Below are positions 7,558 to 16,497 of a DNA stretch of 16,734 nucleotides, piece after piece. The position numbers and the translations under genes are program-made. Within the stretch, counting starts at the first letter, position 1. Each line of letters starts with the position of its first letter. Source of the stretch: Cochliopodium minus (lineage: Eukaryota; Discosea; Himatismenida; Cochliopodiidae); NCBI GenBank assembly GCA_024220525.1, contig JAMYWO010000023.1, positions 26,727 through 43,460 of the forward strand. Direction: 5' to 3'. A model generated the notes under the pieces. That model did no database searches. It was not told the DNA's origin and was given only the letters and a program-made list of their open reading frames with translations.

Positions 7558-9356
7558 ATGTATTCTGATTCTTCTTCTAGATCAAGAACAAAAAGAAGAA
7601 ATCATCAAGAAGATAGTGATGATTTCGATGATAGAAGACCATCGAGAAGAATTTACGACAGTAGGAGAGTTGCCCCAAAACAAAGAGGGGATAGAATAAA
7701 GACTCAGCTCGATGATTTGGGTGAGATAGAAAGGGTTTTTAATTATGATACCGAGGATAGCAGTGATAATGGAAAATATGGAAACATAAAAATTGTTAAC
7801 ATGCCTTATGATGGTAGAAATGGGAGAGATAGATCTGATAGATTCAAACAGGATGATAACATTGAAGCAACTGAAGATGTTCCTCTCATAGAAGTTTCCA
7901 AACCAAGAGACCCAAATGATAAGATGTTGGCACAAAAACCACCACCAAAGAAAGTTGTATTCAAAAACAAATTAAACGAATTGAACAAATTTATTCAACC
8001 TTATGGATACTTTTGGACTGCTTGGACTTTTTTCATCATCTTATTGTGCATCTATGAGCTTTTGATGGTTCCTTTCGTTGTTGCATTCAAATTTCTGGGA
8101 AATGGAGGATTGTGGGCATTTGATTACATTGTCGATTTTCTTTTCTTGGTCGACATAGGTTTACTTTTTTTTGTCGCAAGAGCCCCAAAGACCTACTATC
8201 TCATTACAGATAAAACAAGAATTCAGGTAATTGATGATTCTTTTTTTTTTTTTTTGTTTAAATTTGATGAAATTAAATTGAAAATATTTAGTTGTTTTAC
8301 GCATGGGGATGGTTTATGGTGGATTTTATTGCAAGCTTTCCAATGGATGTGTTTGTTTGGATAGCATTTGGAGTGAGAGATAGAAACTATACCAGATTTC
8401 TGAAAGTATTCCACTTTTTCAGATTGTACAGAGCGATAAATCAATTGGTCAAAAAAGGAAGAGAAAAGGAAAATCTCACCAGCGAAAAGTGGATATTACT
8501 CAACCCAAACATTGAGAGATTCGCTGATTTTTTGATTTTCTTTTACTTGGTAATTCATTATGGTGCTTGTTTGTGGATTACTTTCGGTAACGTTGTTGGT
8601 TTCGGTTCATCTGCATTTCAACCTCCCTTGTCACTTTCAGGTGCAGGATTTGGTTCACAATATCTGAATGCCCTGTGGTGGTCCTTTTATTCCATTATAG
8701 GTCCTTTCTCTCTCATCCACAGGCCAGTTTCGATTGGTGAAACATTCTTCTCTATTCTCTTAGGGCTGTTTGGTCTAAGTAATAAAAAATATATTTTTTC
8801 TTTATATTTTTTCCAATTTAAATTAATAATTTAAAAATTTCCATCAGTTTTTTATGTTGGTCTGACGGCATTGTTGGCAAATCTACTCAGAACAGTTGAT
8901 GAACATAAATCTCAATGGCAAAAGAATCAAATGGAAATCAATATCTCTCACAAAAAGAAGATGGTACAAGAATGGTTGCTCATTCAATTATCTTCTGAGC
9001 CTTTATTCCATGGTATTGGTCTTGATGTTTTGAATGCATTGGCTGCAAGTTGTAAATTCAAATCATTCCCTCCTCATGTCAGTATTGTGAGAGAAAAGGT
9101 TTTGCCTGGGCCTTATTTGTATTTCTTAAAGAGAGGTATTATTCAAGAAAGCAAAGAAGGGAAACATATTGCTTACTTGGGATCTGGATCTTCATTTAAT
9201 CAAAGAGGATTCTTCTTTCCAAAAAGCCTCGCTGAAAATACTCTCCATACTGTCAAATATAGTGAGCTCTTTGTTCTCAGAAAGAGTGATCTCATAAGAG
9301 TTGCACAATTCTATCCAGCATTTAATGAACATTTGGTCAGCAAGATGACTGATTGA
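7558..9356 (+). CDS. Cyclic-nucleotide-gated/HCN-type channel with atypical pore
   Basis: Three exons fit in phase (7558-8226, 8292-8778, 8848-9356), 554 residues. Residues 1-130 are a charged disordered tail with an RS-rich start. Membrane helices: S1 about 152-178, S2 about 187-206, S3 about 228-250, S4 about 252-276 (spaced Arg/Lys: R257, K261, R266, R270, K276-277), S5 about 299-322, pore 342-365, S6 about 370-400. A C-linker with many Lys leads to a cyclic-nucleotide-binding-like beta-roll at about 432-540. Where K+ channels have GYG and CNG channels TIGE, this pore reads SIIGPFS (357-363). The phosphate-binding cassette reads GSSFNQRGFFF, without the usual FGE and the later conserved Arg. 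An in-frame TAG precedes the ATG. It is most likely a plasma-membrane or vacuolar cation channel; selectivity and gating are unknown. Confidence 0.85.
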
Positions 9357-9525
9357 AAATTCTTCAAAAAAAAATTTGAAAAACATACCAAATTAAAATT
9401 ATATTTTGATATATTTCTATCCCAAATTTTTCCGACCAGATTCATTTAGATATTTCTGTTGAACCGAATTCTTTATTTGATCATTAAAAAATAAAAAAAA
9501 ATATTTCAATTAGAATATTATCAAA

Positions 9526-10147
9526 ATGAGGTTCCAAAAATATAAAATTCTATAAAATTCATTATATAAAAACTAAATTTGATAGTGAAAAATGCGCTGA
9601 ATGTGGAAAATCTGTCTATCATGCTGAAAGACGTAAAAAAAAAAATTTTTTTAAATATATATATTTTTAATTAACACAAATAAATAGAATTACATGATGG
9701 GAAAGCTTATCATTTTATTTGCTTTTCCAAAAAAGCAGAGAGGTATTATATTTATTATATTTTTCATAATTATATTTAATTATTTGATTTTGATAGAGAG
9801 AAAAAAGGTAAAATACACACATTAAAAAAAGAAAAATTTTCAATTTTGTGCTAAAATTATAATTTCAATTCCAACTTCTAGCTCCTGTATTTTCATTAAA
9901 GTAAAAATTTTTAAAACATTAATTAAAAATCTTTCAACTTTTCAACCAAATAGCGAAGAAAAACACTGCAATCCTAATGACCAGAAATACCAGAATAGAG
10001 AAACAAATCATGGAAATAAATGAATTGAAAAATCAAAATTTAATAAACAATTTTAAATTTGATTCTTATTTTGATATTGTTGTGAAATTTAAAGAAAAAC
10101 AAAAAAAAAGGTATTACAATGTATTTCTTCCTAGCCAATACCTTTAA
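9526..10147 (+). CDS. Half-LIM zinc-finger protein built from micro-exons
   Basis: The exons are tiny but fit in phase: 9526-9530 (ATGAG only), 9586-9632, 9688-9742 and 9797-9807 (11 bases). They encode MSEKCAECGKSVYHAER, then LHDGKAYHFICFSKKAER. The C-x2-C-x17-H-x2-C pattern is the first zinc site of a LIM domain (compare CxxCGKxVYxAE in CRP/CRIP proteins); the second site is absent. Two endings are possible. Joining 9807 directly to 9954-10147 gives 103 residues with a helical, basic tail ending FLPSQYL. Including a 19-base exon, 9882-9900, shifts the frame and ends at 10023, giving 68 residues. Introns are nearly equal, about 53-55 bases, except those flanking or skipping the 19-base exon. 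Role unknown; LIM proteins usually bind actin or act as adaptors. Confidence 0.6.
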
Positions 10148-10304
10148 TTTTACTGTACTCATTTTATAATTGTTGATCAAAAAGTATATATATAAAAATA
10201 ATAATTATAAAAAAAATAAAAAAAAAATTTATTTATTTTTCAAAATAAATATAAGAGAATAATATAAATCCAACAAAGGATAATAAAACAAAAAAAAGAA
10301 AACG

Positions 10305-12176
10305 ATGAATTTTTGGAGAACCTTTGGGATTAATTCCATTTCTGTTGTAGAAACTATTTTAGAAAAAGATGATTTTACTCTTGAAGAATTAATGGATGAA
10401 GAAGATCTCATTCAAGAATGCAAATCTGAAAACCAAAAACTTATTGACTTGTAATAAAAAATAATATAATTTTTTTTTTTTTGAAATATTTTTATTTTGC
10501 ACATATCTCCTTTACAAATTTTTAGCCTTGTCATTCCTTCCACTCTCGAAAAATTATTTGATTATATAACCGTTCAACCTCCTGAAGATTCTGATTCAGT
10601 CCGTTGTTTTAAGTACCAAAAAAAAATGCAAAATATATTATTTTTTTTTAAACCAAAATTTTTATAATTAAATTAGATATCCATTCATTGCAAGTGAAAT
10701 TCTATGCTCTGATAGTTGGGCAATATGTGATGCTATTTATGATAACAAAAACTTATTGGATAAACTTTATGGATTTCTTGATAATAAAGCTCCTCTTAAT
10801 GATACACTCGCAACACATGTTAGTAAAGTGGCTGCAAGTTTATTGGACAAAAAAGCACCAGATGTAACACAAATATAAAACCATAAATTTCTTAAATATT
10901 TGATCAGCAAATAATTCTCCTTTTATTGAACATTTAAAAAAATTTTTGATTTATTTCAAACAAAAATATTTATTTTCTTTTTCACTAGACACTTGAATAT
11001 TTGAGAGAGAATAATAATATAGTAAACAAATTTATTGAACATCTCAAAAGTAGTGCGATGATGGATCTCTTACTGAAAATAATAGCATCATCAGAAAATG
11101 ATACGTTGCAATGGTTGTGCGAATTAGATCTAATCCCAAGCCTTGTTTCTAAATTCAAAAAAGAATATGGAGATGAAATACACGAAAATGCAGCAGAAGC
11201 ATTGGCTGATATCATCCAAGTTTCCTCTCAAACAGAAAACTCACCATTATTGAAGCAAATTGAAAGTGAAAAAGTTCTTAACGAATTATTTGGCTACATG
11301 TTCGAGGAGGGAGGAAAATCATCACTCTATCATGGCCTCGAAGTAATCATCGAGCTCGTTAAAAGAAATGTTTGCGAAAAATTTGATAGCACAACACCGA
11401 TTGAAAAAGTTCCCACCCCTTTGTATGTAATCCTCAAACACTTGGATTCCTTCAAAAATATGATCTCCAAACAAGATGAGCCAGAAATCACAATGACTAC
11501 AGGGAAAGTGAGATCTTTGGGTTTCAAAAAATTAAAAATCGTTCAATTCTGTGCTCCTCTTTTCGCCACAAATTATAAAAGTATCGGGGATAGCTTGATG
11601 AAAACTGATCTTTTGCAAGTTTTATTATCTTTATTTTTCGAATATGAATGGAACAACTTTTTGCACATTATCCTCTCTCAAATGATTTATACCATCCTCG
11701 ATGGAGAAGATCAAAAACTCAAAGAATTTCTTGTTATCGATGCCCAATTGGCTTCTCGCATCGTTAATGCTTCCAAATTAAGTGACCAAGCTCAAGACAC
11801 TCCCAGAGGATTCAGAAAGGGATACATGGGTTTCGTGACAAACATCACTTTTAACATCCTTAATGCTTCTAAATCCAACGAAATTATTTCTAATTTTCTT
11901 CAAAATTGTTCTGGCTGGAACGAATATATCAATGGCTCTTATCACGAAATTAAAAGTATCGAATCCTCCTCTATTGATAAGCAAAGCAGTTCTGGAGAAG
12001 ATTTAATAAGCGATCCTCCTCTCTTCATTCAAAGTAATGATGATGATGATTTCAATTTTGGAGATGATGATGGCAGTGGTTTTTCTTTCGGTGACAATAA
12101 TCAATGGATCGAGGAGCCTGACAGTGATTCTTCTGATTCTGAAGATAAAAATCAAGACCTTGATGAAGATAACTGA
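10305..12176 (+). CDS. SAPS-domain protein, PP6 phosphatase regulatory subunit (SIT4-associated)
   Basis: Four exons fit in phase (10305-10450, 10526-10612, 10677-10863, 10989-12176), 535 residues. The N-terminus has the SAPS hallmark: MNFWRTFG, then DFTLEELMDEEDLIQECKSE and NQKLIDFL, then KYPFIASEILCSD, with a helical-repeat body containing MMDLLLKII. SAPS proteins (yeast SAP155/185/190, animal PPP6R1-3) bind the catalytic subunit Sit4/PP6 and direct it to cell-cycle, TOR-response and ER-to-Golgi substrates. The C-terminus is strongly acidic and Ser/Asp/Gly-rich (about the last 70 residues), as is common in this family. The protein is shorter than the animal forms (800 or more residues), mostly through a shorter tail. 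The LIDFL motif is created only by splicing exon 1 to exon 2, which confirms that junction. Confidence 0.9.
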
Positions 12177-12369
12177 TCCTCTCAATTTAAAAAACACATC
12201 CAAAAAAAAAAATTTTTTTCTTTAATTTAAAACATCATTATTAAAGTATTATTATTATCTTTTTCACTAAACTTCATATCTCTGAAATATTTATTATTCA
12301 ACAAAAATAACTTCTTTATGGCAAGGTTTCTCATCAATATAATTAAAAAAAATTGTGTTTATTTTCGCA

Positions 12370-13188
12370 ATGTTCAAGGTAAATTTTTTCTTTTTTTGAA
12401 ATAAAAAAATAAACATAAAAAAGAAAAAACTTAGCGCAGAGGAACAATTTAAACTATGGAGATCTTCCTTGAGATCTGAAACAAGAAGTAATTACTTCCT
12501 TTAATTTCTTGAAATTCAAAATAATTGCCCAAAAAAAGACATTGAAAAAGAAATAAGAGTATTGGATAGAACAGAATTGAAAACCAAAAATGATATCAAA
12601 ACACTGGCCAAAAATGGTCAAATTGAAGAAGCCAAAATGTTGGCAAGAGAAATAATAGGACTAAGAAAGGGAAAGGAAAGATTATATATTGCAAAAGCAA
12701 ATGTTAATTCAATTATCCTCAAATTGAATGAAAATATGGGTAAATTTTTCTCGAATTTGACTCTATTTTTTTAATTTCTTTTTGACAATATCAAAGCTAT
12801 GGCTAAAGTATCAAAAGCCATTTCAAAAAGTACAGAAGTAATGTCAATAATGAATAAATTGATGAATGTTCCTCAAATGAATAAGGTCATGAGATCTATG
12901 GCAATGGAAATGGAAAAAGCAGGGTAACATTAAAAATATAAAATTTCATCCAAATTAACCCAAAAAATCAAAAGATTAATAGAGGAAATGGTGGAAGATA
13001 CTTTCAATATGGATAAAGAGGAAGAAGATGAAATGGCTGATGAACACGTTCAATCAATTTTGGATGAAATTGTTCTTGGAAAATTGGGTGAAGTCAAAAA
13101 CATTCCCACAAAACAAAGAGAAGAGAGTGAAGATCAACTCGATGAACTTGAAGAATTACAAAAAAAGAAAAATGCTCTTAAAAATTAA
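12370..13188 (+). CDS. VPS24: ESCRT-III subunit CHMP3/VPS24
   Basis: Five exons. Exons 2-5 are firm: about 12440-12487, 12539-12739, 12797-12923, 12975-13188. Hallmarks: FKLWRSSLRSETR and EIRVLDRTELK (basic helix 1), AKNGQIEEAKMLAREII (helix 2), SKAISKSTEVMSIMNKLMNVPQMNKVMR, GLIEEMVEDTF, and an acidic C-terminus with a MIT-interacting-like end (QLDELEELQ). VPS24 caps ESCRT-III filaments in endosomal sorting, abscission and membrane repair. The start is uncertain. With ATG at 12370, exon 1 is nine bases (MFK) and joins at 12442, giving 198 residues. With ATG at 12318, exon 1 reads MARFLINIIKK... and joins at 12440, giving 216. I chose 12370 for its MF-type start and better context (G at -3). 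The usual family length is about 220. Confidence 0.9.
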
Positions 13189-13202
13189 AGATCTTTATAA
13201 TG

Positions 13203-13212
13203 AATAAATAAA
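13203..13212 (+). promoter_or_regulatory. Overlapping polyadenylation signals after CHMP3
   Basis: Two overlapping AATAAA copies lie 15-24 bases after the CHMP3 stop and about 85 bases before the next start codon, in a very short spacer. Confidence 0.5.
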
Positions 13213-13296
13213 ATTCTTTTTGTTCAAATTCTTTATCCAAATCTCTTTATTTCGAAAAAAAAAAAAAAATTGATATTTATATTATAAAAAGAAGAA

Positions 13297-13665
13297 ATGA
13301 CTGGTAAAAAAATAACAATTAAAAATTTTTTATGATCTAGATATGCTTATATTGGTTATAATAGATCTTAATGAACTTTTTGAGTCCTTTTATGAGGGAA
13401 TTGAAAGATGCCCTGTAAGAACCAAATTAGAAAAAGCTTGCGTTCCAAAATGTACCAATTATCTCAAAGAATATTATGCATGTACTCAACGTATTGCAAA
13501 CCTCAATAATAAACAAGCTCATTGCAGACCTCAATACTTTGAATTCTTTCACTGTTTGGATCATTGTGTAAGATAATTAAGAAAATAATAATAATATGAA
13601 CAATATATAATAATTTTTCCTTTGTTCAATAGGTTCAAACTGATCTTTTTAAAGAACTGAAATAA
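13297..13665 (+). CDS. UQCRH: Mitochondrial complex III hinge protein (QCR6/UQCRH)
   Basis: Three exons: 13297-13303 (only ATGACTG), 13341-13567 and 13633-13665, 88 residues. The core ERCPVRTKLEKAC...CTNYLKEYYAC matches the hinge protein: C-x9-C, then C-x13-C (CRPQYFEFFHCLDHC), then VQTDLFKELK at the end, like VAHKLFNNLK in animals. These Cys pairs form two disulfides in the intermembrane space, where the protein helps dock cytochrome c on cytochrome c1. One extra Cys stands in HCLDHC where animals have Ala. The usual long acidic N-terminal stretch is reduced to a few acids, and the first ten residues are hydrophobic (MTDMLILVII). The last exon is needed to complete the family's C-terminus. 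Its presence indicates an oxygen-respiring organism. Confidence 0.88.
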
Positions 13666-13677
13666 GAAACATAATTT

Positions 13678-13683
13678 AATAAA
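13678..13683 (+). promoter_or_regulatory. Polyadenylation signal AATAAA after QCR6
   Basis: A perfect AATAAA lies 13 bases after the stop at 13663-13665. Confidence 0.5.
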
Positions 13684-13875
13684 ATTTTCTTTCTATTCAT
13701 ACTTTTTCATTTAAATATTTTGTTAATCTCTCCATTTATCCTTAATTAATGTTATTTATCCTTCAAATAAAAAGATAAGACCATCCCATCATCAATTAAT
13801 TCATTTGTGATCACACATAAAATTTATAATAATAATAAAAAAAAAAAAATCAGAATAAAAAATAAAGAATAAAAA

Positions 13876-14241
13876 ATGGTAAAAAAAATTTTTTTTTTTC
13901 TTATTATCATCAATTGATTTCTAATAATATTCTCCAAATAGTCCAAAAAATTTATACCTCTTTTTGATAGAATTTTGGTAAAAAAGATCCAACAATCAAA
14001 TAAAACCATTGGAAATATTATTTTGCCTGAATCTGCACAATCAAAAATCAATGAAGCTAAAGTTATTGCAGTTGGACAAGGAAGAAGAAATATCCAAGGA
14101 GATTTGATTCCAATCAGTATTAAAGTTGGAGATAGAGTTCTCCTTTCTGAAGGATTTAATGGAACTGATATCACTTTGGGGGGAGAGGATTTGCAAATTT
14201 ATAGAGAAGAAGATATACTTGGAAAAATTGAAGAAATCTAA
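13876..14241 (+). CDS. HSPE1: Mitochondrial chaperonin 10 (Hsp10/GroES)
   Basis: Co-chaperonin that caps Hsp60 in the mitochondrial matrix. The first coding exon is just the start codon: ATG (13876-13878) is followed at once by the donor GTAAAA. Exon 2, 13942-14241, begins SKKFIPLFDRILVKK, which is the family's canonical N-terminus, so the junction is well supported. Total 100 residues, the normal length. The mobile loop reads KTIGNIILPE and its following strand AKVIAVGQG; GDRVLLSEGFNGTDITLGG and REEDILGKI close the fold. Like most mitochondrial Hsp10s it would be imported through its uncleaved N-terminus. It starts about 210 bases after QCR6 and converges with the zinc-knuckle gene, stop to stop 110 bases. 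Confidence 0.95.
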
Positions 14242-14351
14242 TTTGTTTCCCTTTTCATTAAATTATTTTTATTCTTATGTTGTTATGCTTTTAAAAGTTT
14301 TTTTTTTTTTGAAAATTCACAAAATTTTTGGTTGATAAAAGAATTTATTGA

Positions 14352-15280
14352 TTAAGAATTCCAATCTATCGCCAATCCTTTTAATTGGATAGATCTGAGA
14401 GTATCATAATCTGCTTGTTTGCAAGTGGATCCCAAATGACCTTCTGATCCACAATTATAACAATAAATGTTTTTCTTTTCTCCCATAATAGCATTGATCC
14501 ATTTCTTTGTGCTATTTTTGATTTTTTCTTTCAAATTTTTTCTCTTCTTTTTCATCCAATTCAAAGTCTTTTTATCTATTTTGGATGTTGTTGTTTTACT
14601 TTCTATCAAAATTCCCTCTTCACAATAACAATATTTTGACAATTTATAGCATCTTTCACATCTTTGATTTTGAGGACATTCAAATTTGAGATGACCCACT
14701 TGCCCACATTGATGACAATTCCTTGTTTCATTCATTTTTTTAGAGAATGTACATTGACTAGCAACATGTCCATATTCATTACATCTGAAACATTGTTGCG
14801 ATGCACAATCATTTTCAGAATGTCCAATGATTCCACATTTTGGACATTTTTCATTTGATTTGAAATATCTCTTTAAATTAATTTTTATTTTGAGAAAAAT
14901 ATTTGAATTCGCTATATTTTTACCTCTTGTTGTGTTTTCTTCTTGGATGAATTTGTCAAAATTTCTATTTCTGATGATTCTTCACCACTCTCTTTATCAT
15001 CTTCAACTGATTTCTTTCTTTTTTTAGTGGAACTGTTTGTTATATTGATTTTCTCAGGAGGAATGTTATTGATAACTTTGAATTCAATGATATCATTATT
15101 CACATCTATATATTTTTTTTCTATTTTGTTGGTATTCAAATCTATTTTTTTGTTTTCATCTATCACTTTTATAGGGGTTTTATTTTCTGATTTTGATGGG
15201 GTTGAAGGATCAAAGATTTGATAAAATTTCATTTCTGCATTAAATGACTTATCAAAATCAACTGAATCATCCTCGGACAT
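14352..15280 (-). CDS. CCHC zinc-knuckle protein, AIR1/AIR2/ZCCHC7-like
   Basis: Two exons on the minus strand, 15280-14924 and 14870-14352, 291 residues. Residues 1-119 are acidic/basic, low-complexity, with a KKRKK patch and Glu/Ser-rich tract, probably disordered. Exon 2 carries zinc knuckles C-x2-C-x4-H-x4-C at 128-141, 146-159, 171-184 and 256-269. A fourth, degenerate one at 190-202 (CERCYKLSKYCYC) lacks the His. A Lys-rich helix (about 222-245) precedes the last. Five knuckles with an atypical fourth, the spacing and the CYNCGSEGHLGSTC end resemble Air1/Air2 of the TRAMP complex, which joins the Trf4/5 poly(A) polymerase and Mtr4 helicase for nuclear RNA decay by the exosome. CNBP-like RNA-binding proteins are the alternative, but they lack the basic linker. 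An AATAAA on this strand sits at 14349-14344, just past the stop. Confidence 0.75.
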
Positions 15281-15513
15281 TTTTATTTTCGATTTTTTTT
15301 TTTATTTTAAGTAATAAATTTCAATTTATAGGATTTCAAAAAAGAGTATCAACAACATTCCAAAGAAAGATTTCACAGTGTTTTCAGTAATCAAAAAAAA
15401 AAATAGATTCTAAATAAATTGTAAAAAAATATTTAATCTTATTCAACTTTAATCTTGTTCAATTATTTCAAATTAACAAAAAAAAAGAATTAGTTTAGAA
15501 ACAAATATATTTT

Positions 15514-15519
15514 TTTATT
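15514..15519 (-). promoter_or_regulatory. Polyadenylation signal AATAAA after the cullin gene
   Basis: The plus strand reads TTTATT, so the minus strand reads AATAAA 22 bases after the cullin stop codon (15543-15541). Confidence 0.45.
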
Positions 15520-15540
15520 GAAGAAGTTTTCGAAATCCAC

Positions 15541-16497
15541 TCAAGCAAGATAGTGATAAAACTGAGCCTTATTTTCATCTCTTTCAAGATACTCTCTGTC
15601 AATCAAACTCTCAATACGTTGTTTGATGAGAGAAGTTTGAAGGGGGAATTTAAGTTGATTAAAAAGTTCAGAAACCAAATTTGAATGACTCAAAACTTTT
15701 CTCATTTTCATGATACGAACAATGGCAGCATCTATCAAGAAAGTTCTGTCTTGTATCACCCTTTCTATCGTCTCGTTGTTTTCTTCCACTGTTTCTCTCA
15801 CTTGGATGGTGTTTACTTTAATTTTGGTTCTTTTGTCGGTGAATGTATTACGAAAGGAGAATCTAAAAAAAAAAAATGTAAAAAAAAAAAAAATCAATAA
15901 AAATTAAATGAATAATAAAAATTAAATGAATAATAATAAAAAAAATTAATAAATAAAAAATAAATAAATATAAAATTGATGAACAAAAAGGGCTACACAT
16001 CATTTTCTCCAATATCTTTTCCTTCAGGTTCTTTTTTGATGACTCTCAATTTACCACAAGCCAATGACTTTAGAGTTCTCTTCAATTCAGCGTGTTCTGA
16101 AGTAGTAAAAAATTTGAAGAATTAATCAAGATTAAATAAAAAACTTAAAATAAAAATTAAAATATTACAAAAATCAAATTAAAAAATTTAAATTGAAATA
16201 ATAAAAATAAAATTTAAATAATAAAAATAAAATATTAAAAATTTAAATTATTACAAAAATTAAATTAAAAAATTTAAATAATTAAAATAAAATTAAAATA
16301 ATTAATATAATATTTTTAAATTGTATTACCAAGAAGAGTGAGTTGATAAATTTGTTGATAAGAAAGATCTTTGTTTTCATTGAAGAGAAGGAGGATGAGG
16401 GTTTGAAACATGGAGACACTCAAAAACTTTTTGCCTTTATCGAAGAATGCGTTCACAAAACACATTGAAAGGGAATACAGCCACGTTAGTTTTCTCC
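15541..16497 (-). CDS. CUL4: Cullin, CUL4-type, C-terminal part (5'-truncated)
   Basis: Three exons on the minus strand (16497-16330, 16096-15997, 15862-15541) encode 195 residues. Exon order gives [24 protein letters not shown] and [19 protein letters not shown], then [15 protein letters not shown] and the neddylation winged-helix [16 protein letters not shown] with [14 protein letters not shown]. The codon at 15706-15708 is the expected NEDD8-acceptor Lys in RIMKMRK. The sequence is closer to CUL4 than to CUL3 at the [15 protein letters not shown] and IDREYLERD blocks. CUL4 is the scaffold of ligases with RBX1 at this end and DDB1 at the missing N-terminal end, acting in replication control and DNA repair. 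The exon at 16497 starts after an AAG acceptor in phase 1, so more exons lie to the right. Splice phases agree at both visible joints. Confidence 0.9.
15896..15931. repeat. Direct 18-bp duplication in a cullin intron
   Basis: AATAAAAATTAAATGAAT occurs twice head to tail with a period of 18 in intron 15863-15996, followed by decayed AATA repeats. Confidence 0.7.
16164..16300. repeat. AT-only tandem duplication in a cullin intron
   Basis: A block starting ATTACAAAAAT, then AAATTAAAAAATTTAAA, occurs at 16164 and again at 16250 (period 86). Between them a 20-base-period repeat of ATAAAAATAAAAT lies around 16199-16235. All of it is inside intron 16097-16329. Confidence 0.65.

Noticed and set aside
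7582-7988. Two minus-strand ORFs under the channel's N-terminus
   Set aside because: They are antisense to a firmly supported exon, with no recognisable motif or splice continuation.
13824-14174. Minus-strand ORF of 116 codons over Hsp10
   Set aside because: It is antisense to a certain Hsp10 exon and begins and ends in low-complexity Ile/Phe runs.
14943-15221. Plus-strand ORF of 92 codons with hydrophobic stretches
   Set aside because: It mirrors the Lys/Glu-rich first exon of the zinc-knuckle gene; Lys/Glu codons read backwards give Phe/Leu/Ser.
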